Position numbers and translations under genes: made by a program
Notes under the pieces: generated by a model
Told to the model about the DNA's origin: nothing
The model's database searches: none
Seen by the model: only the letters and a program-made list of their open reading frames with translations
Shown here: positions 25,739 to 34,300 of the stretch, piece after piece
Layout of the letters: every line of letters starts with the position of its first letter
How positions within the stretch are numbered: the stretch's first letter is position 1
DNA from: Pantoea sp. Cy-639
GTDB lineage: Bacteria > Pseudomonadota > Gammaproteobacteria > Pseudomonadales > Pseudomonadaceae
DNA length: 64,000 nt
Assembly (NCBI RefSeq): GCF_011752525.1
Contig: NZ_VWXI01000010.1
Span: 124,001 to 188,000 of the forward strand
Direction: 5' to 3'

Positions 25739-27574
25739 ATGACTCTCGAATTCACCCGCTGGCCCGAGGACCGGGCGCAAACCTACCGTGACCGTGGCTA
25801 CTGGATCGACCAGCCGCTGTCGCAGATCCTGCAGGCACGTTGCCAGGCTCAGCCCAACGCCGTGGCGGTCATCTGCGCCGAGCGCCGCTTCAGCTACGCC
25901 GACCTCGACCGCTTGTCCTCCAACCTGGCCTCGCGCCTGGCCGAGCGTGGTCTCGGCCAGGGCGATACGGCGCTGGTGCAACTGCCCAACGTCGCCGAGT
26001 TCTATATCGTCCTGTTCGCCTTGCTCAAGGCCGGCATCGCGCCGCTCAATGCGCTGTACAGCCACCGCAAGCTGGAACTGACCGCCTATGCCAGCCAGAT
26101 CGCGCCGAAGCTGCTGGTGGCCTCGCGCGAACATGAAGTGTTCCGCGACGACAGCTTCGTCGAACTGTTCGAGCAAGTCGGCTCGCGTGCGCAGGTCACC
26201 CTGCTGCTGGGCGAGGACGCTGCCGAGCACAGCCTGGCACAGTGGCTCGACACGCCCGCGGCGCAGGCGCTGCCCTACGCGCCGACGGCTGCCGACCAGG
26301 TCGCGCTGTTCCAGCTCTCTGGCGGCAGTACCGGGACGCCCAAGTTGATCCCGCGCACCCACAACGACTACCACTACAACGCCCGCGTCTGCGCCGAGGT
26401 GTGCGAACTGAATGCGCATACCCGCTTCCTGTGCGCGGTGCCGGCGGCGCACAACTTCCTGCTCAGTTCCCCCGGGGCGTTGGGTGTGATGCATGCCGGC
26501 GGCTGTGTGGTGATGGCCGCCAACCCGGAGCCGCTGGGCTGCTTCGAGCTGGTCCAGCGCCACGAAGTCAACACCGTCGCCCTGGTGCCCAGCGCGGTGG
26601 TGCTGTGGCTGCAGGCCGCGCCGGCGCACCGCGACAAGTTGCAGTCGCTGCAGTACCTGCAGGTCGGCGGCGCGGTGTTCGCCGATTCATTGGCGCGGCA
26701 GGTGCCGAGCGTGCTCGGTTGCCGTCTGCAGCAGGTGTTCGGCATGGCCGAGGGACTGATCAACTACACCCGCCTGGACGACAGCGACGAGCAGGTGTTC
26801 ACCACCCAGGGCCGCCCGGTCAGCCCCGATGACGAGATCAAGATCGTCGACGAGGATGGCGTGCCGGTGCCCGCCGGCACCCCCGGCATGCTCGCCACCC
26901 GCGGGCCGTATACCTTCTGTGGCTACTACAAGAGCCCGGAGCAGAATGCCAAGGCCTTCGACCAGGACGGTTTCTACTACTCCGGCGACCTGGTGCAACT
27001 GATGCCGAGCGGCGACCTGCGGGTGGTCGGGCGGATCAAGGACCAGATCAATCGCGGCGGCGAGAAGGTCGCCTCCGAAGAGATCGAGAACCTGCTGGTG
27101 CTGCACCCGGACGTCACCCATGCCGGCCTGGTGGCAATGCCCGACGAGCAACTGGGCGAGAAGAGCTGCGCCTTCGTGGTCTCGCGCAACTCCGCGCTCA
27201 AGGCCCCGGCGCTGCGCCGCCACCTGCTGGAGCTGGGCATCGCCGAGTTCAAGCTGCCGGATCGCATCCGCATGATCGAGCGCATGCCGCTGACCGCGGT
27301 GGGCAAGATCGACAAGAAGCAGCTGCGCCACCTGCTGGCGGTGGACAGTACCCGACAATGGCTGCACACCCGCCTGGTGCAACTGCTCGAGGACGGCGAG
27401 GAGCTCGACCCGCAGGAGAACCTGATCTTCTACGGACTGGACTCGCTGCAGGTGATGAAGCTGGCCACGGAGCTGAAGGCGCGTGGCATCGAGGTGAGCT
27501 TCGAGGAGCTGGCCAGTTCGCCGACCCTGGCGCAATGGTGGGCGCTGGTCGAAGCACGCCAACCGGCCGCCTGA
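25739..27574 (+). CDS. pmsE: Salicylate-AMP ligase fused to aryl carrier protein
   Basis: 611-residue two-domain protein. The N-terminal EntE/PchD/BasE-type ligase (to about residue 535) has QLSGGSTGTPKLIPRTHNDY, VFGMAEGLINYTR, YYSGDLVQLMPSG and the catalytic-Lys block LTAVGKIDKKQLR. The C-terminal aryl carrier domain has FYGLDSLQVMKL with Ser569 for phosphopantetheine. It activates salicylate as the AMP ester and loads it on its own carrier. Stand-alone ligases of this family are about 540 residues, so the extra length is the carrier. The ATG at 25739 follows pmsC by 25 bases; a GTG three codons earlier is possible. Confidence 0.93.
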   Translation: MTLEFTRWPEDRAQTYRDRGYWIDQPLSQILQARCQAQPNAVAVICAERRFSYADLDRLSSNLASRLAERGLGQGDTALVQLPNVAEFYIVLFALLKAGIAPLNALYSHRKLELTAYASQIAPKLLVASREHEVFRDDSFVELFEQVGSRAQVTLLLGEDAAEHSLAQWLDTPAAQALPYAPTAADQVALFQLSGGSTGTPKLIPRTHNDYHYNARVCAEVCELNAHTRFLCAVPAAHNFLLSSPGALGVMHAGGCVVMAANPEPLGCFELVQRHEVNTVALVPSAVVLWLQAAPAHRDKLQSLQYLQVGGAVFADSLARQVPSVLGCRLQQVFGMAEGLINYTRLDDSDEQVFTTQGRPVSPDDEIKIVDEDGVPVPAGTPGMLATRGPYTFCGYYKSPEQNAKAFDQDGFYYSGDLVQLMPSGDLRVVGRIKDQINRGGEKVASEEIENLLVLHPDVTHAGLVAMPDEQLGEKSCAFVVSRNSALKAPALRRHLLELGIAEFKLPDRIRMIERMPLTAVGKIDKKQLRHLLAVDSTRQWLHTRLVQLLEDGEELDPQENLIFYGLDSLQVMKLATELKARGIEVSFEELASSPTLAQWWALVEARQPAA

Positions 27575-27638
27575 TACCCGGCAACGGGCCGCACCGGCAC
27601 AGGGTGCGGCCTGCAGGTCAGTTTAAAAGGAGTTAGAG

Positions 27639-28859
27639 ATGACTATGTCGACGGCCGACAAGGCCCGGCTGGATGAGTTCTGGCAGCATTGCCTGAAGCA
27701 TCAGTTCTTCAACATCGGCTATCCCGAGAATGCCGATTTCGATTACGCCCCACTGCACCGTTTCCTGCGTTTTTCCATCAACAACTGTGGCGACTGGGCG
27801 GCGCCCAGCAACTACGTGCTCAACTCGTTCGACTTCGAGCGCGAGGTCATGACGTACTTCTCGGACCTGTTCGGCATCCGCCACGAGGACAGCTGGGGCT
27901 ACGTCACCAACGGCGGCACCGAAGGCAACATGTTCGGCTGCTACCTGGCCCGCGAGCTGTTCCCCGGCGGCACCCTGTACTACTCGAAGGACACCCACTA
28001 TTCGGTGGCGAAGATCGTCAAGCTGCTGCGCATCCGCTGCCGCGCCGTCGACTCGCTGGCCAACGGCGAGATCGACTATGACGACCTGATGGCGAAGATC
28101 GCCGCCGATCAGGAGCGTCACCCGATCATCTTCGCCAACATCGGCACCACCCTGCGCGGCGCGGTCGACGATATCGCCCTGATCCAGCAGCGCCTGGCGC
28201 AGGCCGGCATCGCCCGCGAGGACTACTACCTGCATGCCGACGCCGCCTTGAGCGGGATGATCCTGCCTTTCGTCGACCGCCCGCAGCCGTTCAGCTTTGC
28301 CGATGGCATCGACTCGATCTGCGTCTCCGGGCACAAGATGATCGGCTCGCCGATCCCCTGCGGCATCGTCGTGGCCAAGCGCGAGGCGGTCGAGCGGATT
28401 TCGGTGGAGGTCGACTACATCAGTGCCAGCGACAAGACCATCAGCGGCTCGCGCAATGGCCACACGCCGCTGATGATGTGGGCGGCGCTGCGCAGTCATT
28501 CGCCGGCGCAATGGCGGCGGCGGGTGCAGCACTGCCTGGGCATCGCCCAGCATGCCGTCGAGCGGATGCGCGCCGCCGGCATCGACGCCTGGCGCCATGA
28601 CAACTCGATCACCGTGGTGTTTCCCTGTCCTTCGGCGCGCATCGCCAAGAAGTACTGCCTGGCAACCTCGGGCGACACCGCGCACCTGATCACCACCCCG
28701 CATCACCAGGACACCCGCCAGGTCGATGCGCTGATCGACGAGATCATCGCCGAGGCCCAGCCCGCCGCCTGGCGCGCCCTGCGCCAGGACAACCCGGCGC
28801 ACGACCTGCAGGTGCCGACGCAGGTCCGGGAATTCGCCTCGCGCTTCGACGTCATCTGA
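27639..28859 (+). CDS. pmsA: Histidine decarboxylase, PLP-dependent
   Basis: 406-residue PLP enzyme forming histamine from histidine. The family-typical N-terminus has [18 protein letters not shown], then [10 protein letters not shown] for phosphate binding and an Asp near HADAALSG. The Schiff-base Lys233 lies in the block [15 protein letters not shown]. It supplies the histamine unit of the siderophore, equivalent to BasG in acinetobactin loci. AAAGGAG precedes the ATG. It sits between the activating enzyme and the lyase in the pms operon. Confidence 0.95.
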   Translation: MTMSTADKARLDEFWQHCLKHQFFNIGYPENADFDYAPLHRFLRFSINNCGDWAAPSNYVLNSFDFEREVMTYFSDLFGIRHEDSWGYVTNGGTEGNMFGCYLARELFPGGTLYYSKDTHYSVAKIVKLLRIRCRAVDSLANGEIDYDDLMAKIAADQERHPIIFANIGTTLRGAVDDIALIQQRLAQAGIAREDYYLHADAALSGMILPFVDRPQPFSFADGIDSICVSGHKMIGSPIPCGIVVAKREAVERISVEVDYISASDKTISGSRNGHTPLMMWAALRSHSPAQWRRRVQHCLGIAQHAVERMRAAGIDAWRHDNSITVVFPCPSARIAKKYCLATSGDTAHLITTPHHQDTRQVDALIDEIIAEAQPAAWRALRQDNPAHDLQVPTQVREFASRFDVI

Positions 28860-28889
28860 CCCCTTCATCGCAGAATCGAGACCCTTCAC

Positions 28890-29207
28890 ATGTCGCAACC
28901 GAAACAACCCGCCGCCTGCACCAGCCTGGAAGACATCCGCGCGGGCATCGACTTCCACGACCGGCAGATCTTCGAGGCGCTGCAAAAGCGCCTGGGCTAC
29001 GTCAAGGCTGCCGTGCAGTTCAAGGCCAACGAGCAGGCCATCCCGGCGCCGGAGCGCGTTGCCGCGATGCTCGAGCAACGCCTTGCGTGGGCTGCCGGCA
29101 GTGAGTTCGACGCGGATTTCATAAAAGCGTTGTACGAACAGATCATCTACTGGAATATCCAGCAGCAGATTCTGCACTGGCGTTCGCTGCACCCTGAAAG
29201 CGCCTGA
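28890..29207 (+). CDS. pmsB: Isochorismate pyruvate lyase (PchB-like)
   Basis: 105-residue AroQ-type all-helical enzyme that splits isochorismate into salicylate and pyruvate. The chorismate-mutase-like pattern is visible: LEDIRAGIDFHDRQIFEALQKRLGYVKAA, then VAAMLEQR and FIKALYEQIIYWNIQQQ. Size and order match PchB/PmsB. With isochorismate synthase it completes salicylate formation. It starts 30 bases after the decarboxylase gene, in the same operon. Confidence 0.93.
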   Translation: MSQPKQPAACTSLEDIRAGIDFHDRQIFEALQKRLGYVKAAVQFKANEQAIPAPERVAAMLEQRLAWAAGSEFDADFIKALYEQIIYWNIQQQILHWRSLHPESA

Positions 29208-29282
29208 ACGGACGGGCAGGGCGCAGCGGCGGCAGACGCAACCCGGAACGGATTCATCCCCTCGCACGCCAGGGAGGCGTCA

Positions 29283-29609
29283 GTGAAAGCATTCGACTGC
29301 AACAGCAGCAATGAACATATCCATGACTTGCTGCGCCACTACGGCCTGCGCAGCAGCCTGCTCAGGCTGAAGGTCATCGCGGTGCTGCAGCAGGCCGCGG
29401 CCGAGGGCCAGGCGCTGCGCGCGCGTGATGTGCATAGCCGTCTGCAGACCCTCGAACTGACCGCCATCAGCATTCGCGAAGTGCTCAAGCGCTTGTCGCT
29501 GGTCGGCCTGCTCGTCAGCCACGACGACCGCCGCTACAGCCTCGCGGCGGACGCGCTGGACACACTCGCGGCCCGGCCTAGCGCCTGGGCTCCAGTTTGT
29601 GCGGCATGA
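29283..29609 (+). CDS. Fur-like winged-helix protein lacking the metal-binding domain
   Basis: 108 residues from a GTG start with GGGAGG upstream. The pattern HYGLRSSLLRLKVIAVLQ, then ALRARDVHSRLQ, then SIREVLKRLSLVGLLVSHDDRRYSLA matches the N-terminal DNA-binding half of Fur. The His/Cys-rich C-terminal dimerisation and metal-binding half is absent; the protein ends at the point where it should begin. It is last in the pmsCEAB direction, 75 bases after pmsB, so it may be a local regulator. A degraded Fur paralogue is the alternative. The 3' end overlaps the convergent FetB-like gene by 32 bases. Confidence 0.7.
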   Translation: MKAFDCNSSNEHIHDLLRHYGLRSSLLRLKVIAVLQQAAAEGQALRARDVHSRLQTLELTAISIREVLKRLSLVGLLVSHDDRRYSLAADALDTLAARPSAWAPVCAA

Positions 29610-30372
29610 ACTGATGGGCTGCGCTGAAGAGGCGGTTGAAGGTCAGCAGTACCGCGCACACGGTGCCCAGCGCCGATGACGCGGCGATCAGGAACATGAT
29701 CACGATCTGGTAGCGGACCGCTTCGGTGGGGCTCTGCCCGGCGAGGATCTGGCCGGTCATCATCCCCGGCAGGCTGACGATGCCGACCACGGTCATCTGG
29801 TTCAGGGTCGGCATCATGCCGGCCCTGACGGCCTGCACCGCCGCGGCCTGGGCCGCCTCCCAGCGGCTGCCGCCCAGCGACAGGATCATCTCCACCACGG
29901 CGCGGCCGGCGGCCAGCTCGCGGGTCATGCGTTCGATGCCCAGGGACACGGCGGTCAGGGTGTTGCCCAGGATCATGCCGAGGATCGGGATCGCGTACTG
30001 CGGCTCGTACCAGGGCCGGACCTTGAGCACCAGTAGCAGGCCCACGGCGGTGACCAGCCATGAACTCAGCCAGATCGACACCACGCTGTCGCTGAGCAGG
30101 CCGCGATAGCGCAGCTTGCCGTGGCTGGCCGCAGCGTTGCCGGCCACCAGGGTCATGGTCAGCATCAACGGCAGCACGATGTACCACTCGGCGACGCGAA
30201 ACACCCAGCCAAGGATGTAGCCGATGGCCAGCAGCTGCACGATGGTGCGCGAGGCGGCCCAGAACAGTTGGCGCTCAAGGCGCAGCTTGAGCAGCACCGA
30301 CAGCAGGCCGTTGACCAGGATCAGGCTCGAGGCGATCGCCAGGTCGAGGTAGGACAGGCTCAGGTAGTTCAT
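29578..30372 (-). CDS. fetB: ABC transporter permease, FetB (UPF0014) family
   Basis: 264-residue membrane protein with about six to seven helices. Family blocks include LGMILGNTLTAVSLGIERMT, SLGGSRWEA and NQMTVVGIVSLPGMMTGQILAGQSP, all typical of FetB. With FetA it forms a pump linked in E. coli to iron export and oxidative-stress resistance. It overlaps the ATPase gene by 4 bases. It is not a known part of pseudomonine loci, so linkage to the siderophore system may be positional only. Confidence 0.85.
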   Translation of the reverse strand: MNYLSLSYLDLAIASSLILVNGLLSVLLKLRLERQLFWAASRTIVQLLAIGYILGWVFRVAEWYIVLPLMLTMTLVAGNAAASHGKLRYRGLLSDSVVSIWLSSWLVTAVGLLLVLKVRPWYEPQYAIPILGMILGNTLTAVSLGIERMTRELAAGRAVVEMILSLGGSRWEAAQAAAVQAVRAGMMPTLNQMTVVGIVSLPGMMTGQILAGQSPTEAVRYQIVIMFLIAASSALGTVCAVLLTFNRLFSAAHQFMPHKLEPRR

Positions 30373-31079
30373 GGACGCGGCTCGCCGTCCAGGCAGCCCT
30401 GGTGCATGCGCAAATGTCGCGCGCCCATGCGCCGGGCCTGGGCCGGATCATGGGAAACCCAGGCGAACGCGCGGCCGTGACCGGGCTCGGCGAACCAGTC
30501 CAGCACCAGCTGTTCCACCCGCGCCGCGGAGTTGGGGTCGAGTGCCGAGGTCGGCTCGTCGAGCAGGATGACGTCGGGGGCGAGTTGCAAGGTGCGCAGC
30601 AATGCGACGATCTGTGCCTCGCCACCGGAAAGTTCGTCGGCGCTCTTGTCGAGAAAGCCTGGCGGCTTGCCGGCGCGTTCCAGCCAGCGCTGGGCCGTGT
30701 CGAGGTCGAAGTGGCGCCCGTGGCGGACCTTCAGGCGAAACGGCAGTTGCAGGTTGTCGCGGACACTGCCCTCGACCAGCGCGGCACGCTGCGCCAGGTA
30801 GCAGACACTGGCCCGGTACTGACGTACCGACTGCGTCGTCACCGGCTGCCCGTGCCAGCGCACCTCGCCGCTGCTCGGTGCATCGAGCAGCGCCAGCAGG
30901 CGCAGCAGCACGCTCTTGCCTGAACCGGACGGACCGGTGATGGCCACCCGGTCGCCTGGGTACAGGGCGAAGTCGGTGGGCACGAGCAAGGGGGCTTGGC
31001 TGGTCGGATCGATACGGCCCAGGTGGCGGGCATCGAGCAGTGCGGTTGGCGGGGCCGACGGGCAGGGGGAGAGAGGCAC
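30369..31079 (-). CDS. fetA: ABC transporter ATP-binding protein, FetA-like
   Basis: 236-residue ATPase, partner of the FetB-like permease. Walker A is GPSGSGKSVLLRLLALLD, signature ELSGGEAQIVALLRTLQ, Walker B VILLDEPTSALDP, and the switch His is in WVSHDPAQARR. A GTG at 31079 is chosen because AAGGA lies 6 bases upstream; the longer in-frame ORF beginning further upstream reads through non-conserved sequence. First gene of the two-gene unit. Confidence 0.85.
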   Translation of the reverse strand: MPLSPCPSAPPTALLDARHLGRIDPTSQAPLLVPTDFALYPGDRVAITGPSGSGKSVLLRLLALLDAPSSGEVRWHGQPVTTQSVRQYRASVCYLAQRAALVEGSVRDNLQLPFRLKVRHGRHFDLDTAQRWLERAGKPPGFLDKSADELSGGEAQIVALLRTLQLAPDVILLDEPTSALDPNSAARVEQLVLDWFAEPGHGRAFAWVSHDPAQARRMGARHLRMHQGCLDGEPRP

Positions 31080-31304
31080 GGGACATCCTTGGCGAAGGGC
31101 GGGCACCGACAGTGTGGCACAGGCCGCTGCTCGGCAGGGTCTGTACGATATCCATCGCTGCGGGAGCGGCGCACCGCCGCTACCACGAAACTTTTGCACA
31201 TTGGCATGAAATGAGAGGTTCCAAACATTGGTGCTAACTGTTTAGCCCCTTCCCGTCGGGCACTCCCATAGGTTGATTGTCCACTCATCCTATTGGGCAA
31301 CACC

Positions 31305-34300
31305 ATGCAGGCAGATCAAGCATCCACCGTTCCCGACGCACTCGCGTTGGCGCAAGCCTACCAAGACAGCATCATCGCCAAGCGCCTCCCGGGCTGGTTG
31401 ACGGCAGCTTCAGCGCAAGAACTGCAACAGCTTCGGATTGCGCTGCGACGCAGCCTGGATACTCGTCGCAAGCTTTCCAGGGTGATGGCGCAGCTTGAGG
31501 GTATCGATACGTTCGCAACGCCGATTCTTGCGTCGCAAATGCAGACGAAGTTCGGTCACGAGTACAACGTTCGCCGTTGGGAAATGTTGGTTGGCAAACG
31601 GGAGATCGTGATCAACTCGATACCCGTCGGAGCGCACCTGAGCGAAGTGAAGTACGAGCCGATGCCTCTTGTGGAGGTTGCCTTGCGTAATTTCACCGAG
31701 GCGCAATGCGCATCGGATAGAACCCAGGAGGGGGCGCAGCCCAGGGGAAACCGCCTGCTGAACCCTCGACAGGGAGACGTAACACCACCTGGCGCAGACC
31801 AGTTTGCGCGTTTTTGTCGAGAACTGGATCTGGGCGCACAGTATCAACGTCATCTGGACACGGTGTTGCAGCCTGCAGTCGGGTTCGATCAGCCCTCGGC
31901 AGCACCGCGCTTATTGGCCGACACTCAGCGTGATGCGCTGTTGGTTGATGCCTATGAGGCCAAGCTCAAAGGCGTGCTGACGGGGGCTGAGCTGCAGCTG
32001 ATCGTCGAGCTTTGCAATGACGACGTACTGGGTCGGCTCAACGGTGATCTTGTCGTCGCCAATCGCCTGCAGTTGCTGGGTTATGCAATGCAGCAGATCG
32101 TCGTGCTCGCGGTCATGGACGAAGGCTTTATCCGTAACACGGTAAAGCGCGTCCTCGTGCACATTCCGGATGATGAGCAGGGGGCGTGGTGTGCGTTCGA
32201 TAGCCTGCGGGATTTCGCCAACGCACTGGGCCGACGGCTACGCGAGCCTGCCTACCAGGCATTCTTCAGTCGGTTTGTATGTCGGCGCGATAGCCAGGCT
32301 TTCTATGGCGAAATCATTCCGGCCTATGCCGACCTGGCAACGCTTGCCAATTACGATCTCGATGAAACGCTCGAACCGTATGGCATGCCGCTGTTCAATA
32401 CGTTGGCGACAGCGCGTATTGCCCAGATCAAAGATGATGCATCCCTGATTGCCGTACCGGTGGCGAAGCTGGATCGAGAAGTCGAAGCCGCACATGACCG
32501 GCGCCTGGCTGCCGAGGGCTGGACACTCCTGAACCTGGCAGGCCTGTTCGTGCCTGCCATTGGCGCAGGGTTGCTTGCCATCACGGCCTGGAAGCTGCTG
32601 GGCGAGGTCTACCATGGCATGGCGGCATGGCGGGAAGGGGACGACAACGAAGCGCTGGGCCACCTGCTCAACGTAGCGGGGGATGTCGCGACGATGACGC
32701 TGACATCGGCGGGTCTGCTATTGACCCGGCGTATATGGCAGGGCGCCACGCTAGTGGATGAACTGGTACCCGCTCAACTTGAAGATGGCACGGTCAGACT
32801 GTGGAACCAGGACCTGACCCCGTTTCGCGTTGCCGCTCCGGCACCTGGCGCTGTTCGGGACGCCCAGGGTATCCATCGCCTGGGAGAGCGTGCATGGGTG
32901 GAAATCGACGGCGGCTATTACGCAGTGGAGCAACGAACGACGACGGGCGACTGGCGGCTCTCGGCTCGAGAGTCTCACGCGCCGTTGCTATGCCACAACG
33001 GCGCAGGTGCCTGGCGTCTGTGGAGTGAACAGCCTGCCCAGTGGGATGACCGCCACGTCATGTTTCGCCGTCTTGGCGAGCAAGTTCGGGGACTGGATGA
33101 TGAGCAGGTAGACCAGGCTTTGGCGGCACATGCGTTGGATGCAGACCATCTGCGAGCACTGCATGTCCATGGTCAGCCACCTGATTCCGCACTATTGGAC
33201 ACGGTGTTACGCATCAAACTGGATCAGCGCATTCGCAATGTCATTGGTGAGCTTCAGTCAGGTGAAACGGTAACGGATCAAGTCGTGCTGGGACATGCCC
33301 GCAGTATGCTGGAAAGCATCACGAACAGCGATGCAGGCTTGGCGGAGCACATGTCGAGTCGGCGACGTGAGCTGTTCCAACGGCTGTACGACAGTGCGCA
33401 AGAAGCAGACTCACCGAGTGTGGCGCTCTTGCGCAGGGCATTCAGCAGTTTGCACGGACCGGCGGCGAGAGAATTGCTGAACGCTGCCAGTGTCGCCGAT
33501 CGTCGTTTGCTGGAAGTCGATGGGCGCATTTCATTGCGGCTGTCGGAAGCTGCCCACGACTGTGTTCAGCGGATACGCACAGCAAGAGCCTTCGAGGCCT
33601 TTGTGATCGACTCTGCGCAAGATGCGGATACCGCAAGAGCGGCGGTAGCAATGAGCAAGTACCTGCCCAATGCCTCCACCGGCATTCGCTGGCGGCTATT
33701 TGAGCCTGGGCGCGAGGCGAACCTCGAGTTGCTGGCGAGTGAACACGGTGCTCGACACTACGGACTGTTGCATCGTGCCGGGCGCTTTCAACTGCTTGAT
33801 GATCAAGGGAGAGCCACGGGGGCTCCGGGGGAATTGTTCGAAGTCATGGCCTCAGCCTATGACCAGGAACAGCGGCAGGCCCTGGGAGTGGGCGATCCGG
33901 TTGCCCATAACCTGCGGGTTCTGCTGGGCCGGCACGTCAAAGCCCGGCGCGCAGAAGTCCAGGCATTGTTTGGGCAGCGCCTGGACAACGAAGTATGGTT
34001 CAGGCCGCCCCAGCGTTTACAGGACGGGCGCATCGGTTATCCACTGACTGGGCGGGGAGAAGCAGGTGCATCGAATAGCCGGCGACCGCAAGCGCTGTTT
34101 GCCACGGTTCGAGCGTTATATCCCTCGTTCACTGATGAGCAAACCACGACTTGGATCAACGACGTGCAGGCCGCGGGGTTGAATCTGGAGCCGGAATTGT
34201 CGAGGTTGGGGCAGGAGCTGGAGGCGCTTGGGACCCGTCTTCATCAGTGGCAAATGCGTTCTCCTGCAGGGGCGCAGCGCATTGCTCGGCGAGAGTTGCG

